A stretch of 64,000 nt of DNA, from NCBI GenBank assembly GCA_004026145.2, contig CP034996.1, positions 7,749,891 to 7,813,890 on the forward strand, given 5' to 3'. Shown here one piece after another: positions 22,501 through 35,400 of the stretch. This DNA comes from Takifugu bimaculatus. Taxonomy: Eukaryota; Chordata; Actinopteri; Tetraodontiformes; Tetraodontidae. The notes beneath the pieces were generated by a model. The model was not told where the DNA came from and did not search any database. It worked only from the letters and a program-made list of their open reading frames with translations. The position numbers and the translations under genes are program-made. The stretch's first letter is position 1. Each line of letters begins with the position of its first letter.

Positions 22501-25500
22501 CTTAATGCCCTCAAAGGGATTTGCTATTCAGCACATTAAAATACATTTTAGGTGATGAATCATCTTTGTACTCGACTGAATCGTCTTTAGTTGTGCAGGT
22601 CTTTAGTTGAGACCGGTGTTTTCTGTTTGCCCTCTTGTGAATAGCACTCCTACATTCTGTGTTATTGCTGTGCCACCTGTATGGGGTTAAGATTAGGGTC
22701 AAACTTCTTGAAGGAGCCTCTTGTTGAGGGCCCTTTTTTAAGGAGCCACCAATGCCGAGAACTGACAAGGAGAAGAAAAGCTGTCAGATTTTTAAGGCTT
22801 CTTTTGTCAGGAATCCTTTAGTGATAAGTGATTGGCATATATTCTTTTTATTTCCCCCTGTTGTCTGTGGCCACGGGGCCTTAGAGCCAATAATAAAACC
22901 AACCATTATACATGCTGTGTTGCAAACACACTCTAAAAAGTCGAGGTTATTTATGAAGGAGGTTTTTAATTAGCAAAGCAAAATGTCAGCATTGATCAGG
23001 CTACTGCATGGCTATTTTGAATTATTCTAAAATAATCCCCTGAAGATGTGTAACATTAGCAGACAAAGTGGGAGACTGATGGGCTGTTTTTTGGTGGGGC
23101 CCACCCTGTAAAAGGCATACTGGTCTAAATATTCCTTAAATAGATCATGTTGCTTTGTTACAGAGAACCATTTCTCTCTGTATGAAACGTGTCATTGCGA
23201 GAGTTTGCCCGCCTGAACTATGTGTTTAATTTTCCTAATTAATAGCCACATTCCTCACATAATGTAGGAAGCAGGCATTGTGTAGATTTGCTCTTCTATG
23301 GGAAAACGGCTTATGCTCTGGTGATGGGTTTCATTGTTATTGGTAGTAACCCAGATGTCTGACTGTGTACACAGCCCTCTGTGTACATATAAACACAAAG
23401 TTCCAGACTCAAAACAAAGAGATGTTTTATCATTACATTGAGTTTTAATGGCATCCCACTGATGGAAAGCTTGCTTGGAAAAGGTCCAGTTAATTTAGTC
23501 AACTCTCTGTCAAGCGTCATTGTACTTGCATCCTGTGCTGTTTAGCAGGGCTCGCAGCCCTGACAGATTGCCATCCCAATGGGGCGATTTAGCAAGGCAG
23601 CACTGCCAACAGTCCTGACACCATCATTAGGCTTTGATCAGCTGCAGTCGGCAAGGGGAAGAACAGAAAATACATTTTCTTGATATAATTACTCGCAGAC
23701 ATTTCAGCCAGTGTGATGTGAGATTTAACCTCTTGTCAGGGGCTATAAAAGGAAGCTGGGTTAATCTTCCTGGCAACCTCTTTTTTCATGCTGGGGAAAA
23801 TTGGTAAAAAGTAGCGTGGTATGCTGAGTAACCATGATCAGCTTTTTTGTCAAAATTACTCAGTAAACGTGACCTTTTAAATATTAGCAACTGCTAGTTT
23901 GCATATTTGTGCTTTTGGAAAATTGCAAGTTGTACCAAAAAAATGGCCTTTTGACTTGCACTGTGCTTCCTCCAGGATGATTTTTTTCATGTTGCCCTTT
24001 TTCCTTTTGCGTATATCCTCTTCTCCATCTCCACCTCTGTGGCGCGATGAGACTTGATTGAACAAATAGATTGTAAGTGGAGTCAGGGGGGTGGGGGGGG
24101 GGGGGGGGGGTTAGCATAATCAGTCAAACATAGTTAAACAATTCTTTGGTCACGAAGGGATTAGCTCTGCCTGCATTCAGCTCATCAGATCCCATTCTTA
24201 GACACACCAGTTGGACTCTCAGGGCCAAGGGCCATGGCCTCTCTATCTCCATGGAGAACCACACACGCACCCCGCAGCATGCTTCATTGCCTCTGAATAC
24301 ACCACCACTCTCTTTTCCCTTTGTTACTGAGGACAATTGAAATGATGGATTAGCAAATTAAATGCAGACCTTTCTATTCATGGCCATCCTTCCTTGGCCT
24401 CATTCGTAGGATTTATCACAATCTACTGCACATCGGTGACCAGGTTCACTGGCTATCGTTTATTTCCCTTTGAAATTAGATTTTTTTTACACAGTTTTCC
24501 ATTTTCTCAGTATTTTAATGGATGACTTTTTCTCTTTTATTCATGTGCTGTTTACATTGATTGAAGTGTCCCTGGTTCCATCAGTTGTAACCACACCAGA
24601 ATTTGCTTTAAATCACCCAAAACTGAAATTAATACAAAAGTTATATTTTTCCTAATTTTTACTTTGTTCTAGTCACTTTAACTTGAGGCTTGAGGAATTT
24701 CTTACATATTTGGATTCACAAGTCATTTCACTCTTCTGTTTATCAGCACATCTGGTAACTCCCTCCCTGTGACAGTCCCTCCCAAAGTGTGTACAGTGAG
24801 GTGTTGCTGCTGGGTGCATTAACGCTGTGCTCAATGGCGCAGACCTTTGAGCAAGCCTCATCAGTCTTGAATTGGTGGATGGCCACATGAGCTACCAGTG
24901 AGCAAGTAGGAAGCAAGGAAGTGGGAGAGCTTGAAAAGAAGTTTCTTTCATTTATATCTATCACAACACTCTCTTTGATACAGGCTTATTTATATTTATT
25001 TCTATTTTAAGTAAAGCCTTTACATTTAGGTATACACACACCCATAGAGAGAGTAAGTAATGATAGAGTATAGACAGAATGCAATGCAGAAAAACTGTGC
25101 ATTTTTGGGGGGGTGGGGGAGCGGGCTTCTAACATACCAACACCAGCAGAAACATAACAAATCAAAACATAACCTGTTAACCTTTGCCACTAATAAACAG
25201 TGTTGTGGTAGTTCGATAGTTAGCCTCTGTGTTGCTATCCTGCGTCTGAACATGAAAGCCCAGCAAACACAACAGTGTGTGCAAACTGATGGGCAGACAG
25301 TCGGAAGGCTCTGATACTCTGAGGCCTAACTGTTCCCATGCAGACACAGAGGTGAGATGTTTGTCATGCCGGGCTCGTGTTTGCCTGGCTCTTCAGACTC
25401 ACCAGCTGGCTGCTGAAGGCAGCATCTGCCAGGGAAAGAACTGAGGTGCTGTGGTGTACCACAGAGGCTCACTTATACATGGAGGTTAAAGGAGAGACCA

Positions 25501-28500
25501 TCAATATCCCGTCTCCTGCCTGAGGCAAAAGGGACATATCTCATTCTCACCAGGAGAGAAAGACATTTTATTTCTGCTCTGTAGGTGTGAGCTGGACTGG
25601 CTTGCCAGATGCCAGAATGAATGTCAGAGCTGCGGAGTAGGTGGCTGACCTTACCGGTCTCCCATAGATGCAGGATCATCTCTCATTGAATGTGTACACA
25701 GCAGCATTTGGAATCGACATTTAGAGGGTTGTTTTTGACTTGTATGGTAGTATTTTTCAGTGTAGCATGATGTTTTCTCCAGTTCTGTTCATTCTTTCTG
25801 CTAAGAGTTAAAGTTCACCAATGCTATAGTTTACTGCTATTACTCAGTGAAAGAATGCTCTTCTTTGTTAATAACTGACTCAGTACCCAAAGTTTCTGAT
25901 CCATTGATGTGTACAATTAGTTCGTCCACTTCTACATATCCTTGAATCTGGCTAAATTACTATAACTGAAATATTTTGTGGACCGTTATAAGTACAGCTC
26001 AGCTGGTTAAGAGTCCAGTTAGTGTAAAGGCCCAGTGGATTAATGTCTCTCACCAGGCATATGTAACACTGAAAGCTGTTTTTGTGTTTTAAGCCCTTTT
26101 TAGGATGATTTGTGAGACTCGCATAGCTCTGCCGTGCACAGCCGATCTCAGCCCCTCTCCTCTTAAATCAGCCTCTCTCTGCTAGCTAACAGGCCGGGGC
26201 TCAGTAATGTGAATCTGTGTGACACATAAGCCCTTCAGATAAGATTTTTCACAGCTACACATGGTGAGCAAGGGGGAAATCTTTATTCCAATGAGAAAAG
26301 TCACAGTTTTGTATGAAGGCTGCATGCGTCGTTTAATGTACGAGCATGTGTCAGAGCTGGGAGAACAGCTGCATCGATTTGGTTTTGTCTGTTGAGCACT
26401 CACTGAAATGTAAGCTGTGGGAACACCTGGAGTGAGGGGGGAAAATGGGAGATGAGGTGGTTGTGTCAGCTCTGGTTGTCTGCTGTTGGCTGTGCCCCAA
26501 ACACACACGTACACACACACACATTCACATCTTTGAGGTATGAGGGTAGCCTGGGATCCCAATCAGCAGCACTTAACAAAGCTTTCCTCTTTCTCCCTTT
26601 AATCGCAGCTCAATTTGTCACTGGGGTGTCCAATTTCTGATAAGCGGTTTGACTGAGAGCAGCAAAGTGGGTGTGGGGGAAGAAGACAAAATGGATGCAC
26701 CTGCTAACAAATGAAATCGAACCACTCCATCTTAATTTTTTCCACCAGCTGGAACAATGCCGCCATGCTTCAGTCTTCATAACAAAGAGTTGCTTCCCAC
26801 TGACTATGGAGGCTGTTTGGCTGAATTGCATAGACAAAACCCAATCAGTAGCCTGCTTTTGAACCTCCGAATAGATAACCAGGTCCTATTTCTGTTTCAC
26901 TTTATTATTGAACGCCAACACCTTTTCTTGTTTTTTAAGCCATCCATGTTCTCGGGGCATATCTTTTGTGTGAGTTGTGTAATGCTTTCAGTCGATCAAA
27001 ACAAAGCAGACTTTTGTTGTTTTGATTTCTATCAAAGCAACACAACATTCATATAATAACCTCCATTGTATTCTCTTTTTTCCCTGCACATTCCTTAACA
27101 CATGGAGTATATTTAGAGTGTGGCAATATGGTCTGTCTGACTGTCTTTAGCCACGCTGGCTGTCCGGGCCAGTCCTGCATCTGTTGGTATTTGAGTTGGC
27201 ACGATTGTGCAGATATTGTGCAGATTGTGCAGTTGATTAAAGGAGCACATCCTTATGTGTATCTATGATTGACTGATTTGATGTGATCGGCATTTCCTAC
27301 ATTCTTTTTTTTTTTTTTTACCTTCTCTCTACTGTTATCTGCTGACACAGACTAACCAGGATAAATATCTGTTTTTGTTTTGTCTCCGTGGTGCCACTGG
27401 CATCAGCGTGAGTCTCCAGTTTCCTTGTGACGCGATAAAACTCTGAACAAAAATATACATTTTGTCTATAGTTTAAAGCAATCTCAAATATTTTGCATCA
27501 CCTGACATTGCATATTTTACAGAAATGATTCTGCAGAATCGTTAGATTTCAGCTTGATATTAATGGTGGTTCAATTTTCTCTGGTTTTCAGCATTGAAAC
27601 TGGATAAAGTCTCCAGTCTCAGGACCTGTTTTTGATATCTGTTTGTTTGTTTTATTTTTCCTGCCCTCTCTGCAGTGTTTTTAGGCTGTCACGTCTGGAG
27701 GTAGGCCAACTTATTCCTCACTGGGCAGTGCCCAGCTTCTGGCTGTGGGATTGAAATGCATAAATAAATAACTGTGGCTGGTACCCCTCTGTATGGCTCC
27801 CTGCTGCTTTGGCAGGCCATTTTCACTGCATTTTCTATCAGGTGTAAACATGCCTGTCAGACAGCACAGCCAGAGGAGCCACCCCAGGCAATTTTGGCAT
27901 TCATGACACCACACACGAGGTGATGCCACCCCCCACCCCCGCCCTTGGCCCGGCTCAACATGAGAGGGTTCACTTGGCGCTGCCTTCAGTGTTTCTAGAA
28001 CTCTTTAGGAAGCCAAGTGGGTCTTAAGTGGCTGTTAGTGAAACCAACCCCTGGTTGAAAAATGGACCTTGGCCGGCTGTTGCTGCAACTCTGACATGGC
28101 TTCCACAAAATCAAAGTTCTTGCAAAGGTTGCCCGGCCTTACCCAGATCACTGCTTGCCTCTGTTTTTCAAAATATGATTATTAAGGGAAATTTGGGGGT
28201 TGCATCTCCAATCAGCCTAACGTCTTTGGACCCTAGGATGAAATGAGGAGATATTAGGAAAAATCCCACTGACACACTGAAGTGAAGATGGACCCAACAT
28301 ATAACATTGGACATAAGAAATCATATGTTTTTCAAGCTATCAAATTTAAATATGATGACTTTTATTAGTAAATTCATTAGTTAATTTGTTTTGTATCTTC
28401 CTGTCATACTGTATGTCATAGCCATCATCACTGTGGACTTTGTCCCAGTTTCCTGGCTGGGAGTCCAGTCTGATAACTAGTTGCCTCATTCTTTCCACAG

Positions 28501-31500
28501 CTCATTTAAGATGAGTTTCTATTGTGAACTCATTTCCATTTCTGCCATGTATGCCAAGACGGAGACGCTCCAGCTATGGACTCTGCATAAGTCTGAGGGC
28601 ACGCTGTCTCTCTCCCATCCAAATCCACCATCCCACCTCAAGGGATCTGTCACTTTTCCATCAGTGAGTTACTGAGCATTCAGCTTCTACCTCCTTTCAC
28701 AGACCCAAACCCCCCCAACTCTAAAGAGGAGCAGATTCAAGTAGATGTCATTCTCTCTCCCACACTGCTGCAGCTGTTTTGGAGTTTGACTGCTTTTATT
28801 TGACGCTTGGTAACCCGGGAAGCTGCTATTTCACAGATGGAGTTTGTGTGCAAGTTCGGGTTTATGTCAGAGGTTCCTGCCTTCACCGCTGCTCCGCTTC
28901 ACAGAGTCCAGTGATAACCCTCCAGCATTCATCCCATCCTGGTGCCGTAGTCATCAGGATCCATTGTATGTGCCAGTGAACCAGGCTGTTGCAGCTCAAC
29001 ACACCCATGGCCCTGTTAGCAGCAGAAATGTTTTATTGGCTCTGTTGTTTGTAAAAGCTGATGTGTCATTTCTGCTAATGTGCTTAAGAGCCAAAGCCTT
29101 TTCTCTCTTTTCTTTTCACAACATTCAGGCTTGGTATTGAAGGGTAAAAGCTATTCTCCACTTCCTGTTCTTTTCCTTTCTTTACCTTCTATTCAGAGGC
29201 TCGACTTGCAAAGAAAAGTAATTTCACTCTCTGTCCCTGAGAGAATATACACAGAGAAGTTGCATTGAATTTTTATGGCAACATTCTTTTTCTTGGCTGT
29301 ATTACAGACCTATAACCTGAGGGTAAACATGCAATTAAAATAACAGCAGCCTGCTTTCTGCACTACTCCTCCTGTCCTTGAGCCGTTAGCACAAGCAAAG
29401 TGTAGCATGGTGACTTGGTACCCCAAATTGCATTTGCCTCTAATTGGTAAAGAAATTCTTTCAATATGCTGCATCCATGCATGTCTTCATTTCTTTGACT
29501 CTCTTTTCCAGGGAATTTTCATTTAAGAGACATTTAGCACTATATTTACATCTTGATATTTCAGTATCAGTTCTTGTTTTGGTTTTTTGGTTTTGTTTTT
29601 TCCACCATATCAAAGTTGGGTAAGGTATTGAATGTCAAAGATGGCCAGAAAATGCTTCTTTCCATTAGTCCTTTTAAGTTTAGAGGACTTTCTTTTCTTC
29701 TTTTTCCAAGAGCAAAAAAAAATAAATATAGGCCAGCTTTTAATCAACATCATCAACATCATTCCGGCCTGTGTCGGCTCATATTTACATATGTATAATG
29801 AAGGATAATTCTTGACTTTTACTAACTAGTGAACGAGTGTGATCTTGCACAGACATACTGCTGCCCCCAAACACCCAGAGAATCATGGTGTCTGTCTGCA
29901 TGGAGCCAATAGTGTGAGATGCCTGGCAACACTCCACCAAACTGATCCATGCTTTTGAGGCCTGCCCAGCTGGCTTGAATTGGCCTCCACCAACGTACCA
30001 CTGTTTCCAGTGCAGGACAGGAGGAGCTCTGTGTCTTCATCCCACTGGACAGTTGATTCCTAGTGCGTTCAGGAACAGATAAAGGGCAGGTTTTTCTGGG
30101 CCCCAGCAGCAGAGGCTTTTACTAACCTCTTTGTTGTGGAAAAATGTCCCTGAATTGATTTTTTGTATCTTCACATTCTTGAGGCACTAAATGTTTCTGG
30201 TTCCAAGGAATATAGGATGAATTGTGACAGAAAATAATTCATGTGTCTCTACAGCTTTAAATGTATTCATTATTTTTTAAATTATTTATTAAGTTTGATA
30301 AAACAAAATGATCAAATATTCCAGGCAACTAGGACATGCTTAGGTAGGAATAGTCGATTAAATGTGGTGTGGGGGGTGTTGTCATTTCAGGGACTCGCTG
30401 CTTTCTTTAAATGGGACAGACTAGTTTTCCAGTGTACTCGGCAGAATCCTGCAGCTGTTTGCTGTGTGCCGAGGGTTGCCTGAGAAGTGGCAACCTTCAG
30501 TTTCAGTCAGTGGACTGTGGAGTCAACAGTCTGTCAGGTGTAGCCATCCTCCCGTGCCATACAAATACTCAGTGTGGTTAAAGTCTGTATGGGGCGGGCG
30601 TCTTTGTAGCGAGTGCCAGTATTTTGCACATTTGAAGCAGCTCTGGCAGTGGTGGTGATACAAGACTGAGTAGATGTCAGGGTTCTGGCTGCCGGGTTTC
30701 ATCTCCTCCAGCTCTGTGCTTGCAAAGCACAGTGTCAGCTGGGTCATTTCCATAGAGTGACCTTTGCTGTAGCACTCCCCACTGCACAGCTTTCTGACAT
30801 TCAGGGCCGCTGTGGGGGAGGCATGCCGGGTGGTGGGTTGATCGCCTGTTTGCTGTTTTATTTTTCTGCCTGGAGTATGTCGATGTGTGTGGTTTTAGTT
30901 TTTTGGAAACAAATGAACTGATGGTTGCTTTCATGCCACTGATTCCCTTTTGAAAGCCCCCAGCAAAAAGACATGCTTGTGTTAGATATTTAGTTTTCTT
31001 CCTACCCAAACCCGCCTGTTGTCAAAGAGATTTCTCTTATCTTTGTGTGATGTCTTGGCATTTTGATAAATAAGAAAGCTCTGGTAATGCTGCCTACTGA
31101 CACCAAGGTGCTATGTAAATAAAATCTTCTCAAGGCCAAGGGAAAAGAATAACACATCAGGCCAATTAAAGTTAATGCATTGTGACACTCTGAATGGAGG
31201 GCAGGGATGCTGATCCATATGCTGATCCAGACTGTAAATCAGTAAGTGGAAGGGAGAAGGAGACCGAGCTGTAGAGAGGGTGACGCGGCCCTGACATCTT
31301 CTTCCTCGCGTCTGTCTCAAGACAGCAGCCACCTTCCCCTCCCTCTGCCTCCCTGAGGTGCAGTGCTCTCAGGTACCTGTGTTGAACTTGGCTGCATTAT
31401 TAAGGCTTGTTTTTTCTTCTCTCACTGGCAGGATTTAAATGAGCTGTCATCCTGACCTTTTTGAGCTCCTGCTTTTTTTTTTTTTTTTTTTAAAGTGAGT

Positions 31501-32459
31501 TTGTCCTCCCCACCCTCATCACCACCCCAAATCTGCCATCACTCTTTCTGTCTTTCCACTATTCTCTTCCACTTTGTCATTCTTTCCCCCACTTGTCTCT
31601 TCTCCCTGCAGGGGGGATGAGCCACTTTTAAGGCATCACACTGCAGCACACAGACATGCCAAGGTTGTTTAATGGGTAATTGCCTCTCTTATAGATGCCA
31701 CTCGCTATCCTCCTCTAATGACATGCAGCTAAAAGGGATGACTCTGTAGACTTAATTTGCTCTCTGACTATTCTTCAGTGCTGATTAAGCAAGCATCTCT
31801 GGTGTTTTGAATACAGCCGTGTGCCAAGTAGAGCATGGCTAAAGTCCCGTCTCACTCGCTCTCTGTGTAACATTCGGTTCTTGCATGATGCTGGCAGGTG
31901 TTTATTGGAGCTTCAGCTTCGTTTATTAATTCATTTTTCATCACCGCCATCGTTTAATGTCCCCAAAATAAATGCTGCTTTGAGGTCTGGAGTGCTGCCA
32001 CGTTGATGGAAGACTCACTCACCAGCTCCAGGCCTCTCAAGCATGTTCCTTTTCCAGTGTACAGAAGTCATTTATTTCCCTGGCCATGGTCTGGTAGAAG
32101 CAGAGAGGCAAAGTGTAGGTAGTAGCTTCCAAGTAGCAGGCTACCATTCAGGGCAAGATGGAGGAGGTACCGAGTCGATTTAAAGCTGCCAGGCCCTCGG
32201 GCACAGTCTGTCGTTTCACTTCAGCCGTTTGATGTTTAATTGAAGTTGTTATTGGCATCAAATGTCACCTTACCTGATGCTCCAGGTGTGAATCACTTTG
32301 TAATTGAAAGCTAACTATGTCTCCCCCAACCCATATGCCTCTAGGGATCTTCTACAGAGTTCTATTAGACAGGACCCAGCCTTTGTGTCACCAAGCACCA
32401 TGTGCTTCCCCTCAGTGATGTCTGACTGCTGACCTCTCTATCTCCTTGTCTCCCTGCAG
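16586..32459 (+). other. FAM222B: FAM222B first intron (about 16 kb)
   Basis: No protein exon is supported here. All open frames are under 111 codons and none shows a known domain. It holds a G-run at 24086-24110, poly(T) at about 27307 and 31478, and mixed AT/GT low-complexity patches. A mini-exon-like segment with acceptor CTTTCCACAG at 28500 is a possible alternative 5' exon, without support. Large first introns of this type often hold enhancers. Confidence 0.6.
24086..24110 (+). repeat. Poly(G) tract with quadruplex potential
   Basis: Six G, one T, then eighteen G in the FAM222B intron. It can form a G-quadruplex or be a slippage-prone mononucleotide run. Confidence 0.9.
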
Positions 32460-35400
32460 TGTGAGGAGAAGTGTGTGTCCCATGTTGCATTAGTGTTGCT
32501 GTGAAATGCTGGCCTGTCTGCCAGGGCCAGGTGACCTCCCCCTCCAGCTTCTCCCCCACACGCAGATGAACACTGGACTTCAGAAATGTAAGCAACACAC
32601 ACACACATTGCACTACAGTCTCCAGCCCACACAATAAGCCAGGCTGTTGAATTTCCCTGCCCAGCCCTCATCGGTTGCCCATGCCTACCCAGGCCTGGTT
32701 CTATCAAAACAAGAAAAAGAGAATATTTCTGTACTTCAACAGAGTCCGATTACATTTCCTCCTCAATACCGTGGTCACAACATGTTTTCTTGAAAGGTAA
32801 ATAACAAGACAACAGAACAAGCATAACTTTTCTTGTCTCTAAAAGAAGAACATGGTGCAATGACTTTGGTTTGCAAAGTTGCACGTGAATAACGCACAAA
32901 ACCTGCAAGACTGCAACATTGTTTTTGTGTTTTTGACGGGTTTTTTTTTATGGATGAGTTTAAAATGGAGGTGTTCTGCCAAATTTACCAGGCCTAGACT
33001 GGGAAAAAACTATTGTGATTTGAACTACAGGAACTGGTTGACTTACTGTTAGGAACTTAGCAGAATTCACTATTGTTGGGGGAAAAATTAAGATAATGTA
33101 GAGATGATTTTATTGTTTCTCAACACAGAATGCAAGAGTGTGCCCTTTTTCTATGTATATTTGTAACTGTTGCCAATTGGATTCTACCACCATATTCGGT
33201 GAGTTAAAGACACGGTTCAAACATAAATTTGCTGAAGATAATTTACAGAACAATTTGTTTTCAGAAAAATTATTTTGGGGGGCTAATTTGCCTCCTTCTT
33301 CAGGGTGGAGTCAGTTGTACATCATAGCCACCTTTTTAAAAAAACAGTTTATTTTGTCTCATAAATGGAGAGGAATCTTTCTAAAAAAAGACAAACACTG
33401 AAGTTCAGTTATTAAAATTGTCTAGAATATATAGAGAGGGACCAGGTCACTTCACACTGCTGGTGCCAGGGAAACCAGCAACTTGTTATATTTCTTTGTT
33501 CAGATTGGACAAAATGTGAGTTCAGTGCTTTTCTTTTTTTGTTCAGTGCACATTTAAACATTCAAGTGAGCGGGTCAATTTATTGCATATTAAATAGCAC
33601 AAATTTTTGACTCTATTTAAAAAATAAATTCTATTTGTTAGGTGATTATGGCCCATCCATCTGGGGGAAAAGGCAAGATCTTTTTTCTCTGCCAGTTTCT
33701 GCGGGTAGACTCGGCCCCAGCTTGACCCATTTCTTTTTCTTTCTTTCATTCCCAAAATGATCTAGCTCATCAAGAGTGTAATTTCAGAATCACAGTAATC
33801 AGCCCAGCCCCAGGAGATCGGCAAGCAAGCACGAGTGAGTGCTAAGTGCCAACGTCTGTTGCCTCACTCAGGCGAGCTTGTGACATGGTGGAACCATCAA
33901 CTACACTGTCTCCCTGCTCCTTCGTTATGGGACATACTAAAGCACAAGACACAAGTGTTCTTAATTTGTTTTTTCCGCTCAGCCCTCTGAATCATACTAG
34001 TAATGGAGCTTCTTGTGGCACAGATGTCTGTGTGTGTCCCCCCATTCTCTTGAAATTCTTTTCACCTGCTCTTTAAAATATCTGAGACGTCATAATATCA
34101 AAACTTTGCAAAGTGTTTTCAGCCATTTGCTTACCAGAGTATCACAGGAAAAATTAAGTGTGGGGTTAAAAAGCTGGAGTTTGTGCTGTTTATGCAGTTG
34201 TGTTGCTCCCTCACACAGGCAGAACCCGGGCTGAACCTTCAAGAAATAATCTGCTGCCTCTCTCCCGTAGACAGCCAGCAAGAAAGATTTGACAGCTTAA
34301 CACCAAGAGAGGTGCTTCAGTGCTTTTAGGTGGAGTTCATAGAGTCCTTTTACCCCTGGAATCTTTCTTTAATACCCTAAAACGTTCCCAAAGGGGGGAA
34401 AAGGCTAGATTGGGAGTTAACATAATTAGCTCAAATTTCTTCCCATTACTTTGTGTTCCATCCTTGCACTGCTCTAATGTCAGGTTTTGTGTTACAAAAT
34501 CTTCGACACCTTCCCCTCCATCGGAGAACTCTACATCAGCACACCCATCATGCTCTGCAACCTCTCATCTCGGGGAATCTGTGCGTCTGAGATTCATTTA
34601 AAGCTACAAGCCTGCAGGTCACTGACAGATGCAGGTCTGGAGCAGTTGTTCCCTTTATCACACGGGAGCAGCTGCAGACCAGTAATGGCTATATAATGTA
34701 AATGCCTTTAGAGTAGTGGATCAGGTATAAAAAGAGACACTGGGTCATGATTAAAATTGCTGGGACTCTGAGCAAAGAGATTTAAGTGTCAAGGAAGAGG
34801 CCCTTCGTTTCTGGGTGCTTTCAGGCAGAACAAACAGTGAGTACAGCTGGGTGACTTGGCTGATTTTCACATCTGAGTTCCTGCTGAGATCAAAAGCAGC
34901 CATCCCCTCTTCCTTCCTCTCCCTATAATATGTTTGGTTTTTCAAAGCTCTATCAGCATGAGATGCTCTGCTCAAATATCTGTAAAAATGTAAGGAGGTG
35001 GCATCACAGGGAAAGCCAAATTCACATGTCTAATTTGATACTGAAACTTCAGACCCAATTTCCTGCCCTTGTGTGAAAATTGCAATTTGCCACAGCAAGA
35101 GCTCAAACCTCCTGCTGCTTTAGCCTTGTTCAATAAAAACAGAGGTTTCAATAAAAGAAACTCAAATTAGTGCCTGCTGACTGTGCACTTGTGTTCCAAC
35201 TAGCTTGCTAGCAGCAGGGTAATTAACGCATGGCCAGAACTGGCCTGTTTCCCCCATTGCCTCCCAGTGAAACATGCTTCACTGGAGATCTGAGAGATGA
35301 TATTCTTGCATCCGCCTACAAGCTTCTCTCATATCCTCATTAACCCTCCATTGATGCTTTGAGCTCTTCAACTAATTCAGGTTCAGGTTGAAATGCTAAT

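Noticed and set aside
34487..34696. Plus-strand frame MCYKIFDTFPSIGELYIS... as a possible gene
   Set aside because: No known domain, no matching exons nearby, and located in the middle of a FAM222B intron.
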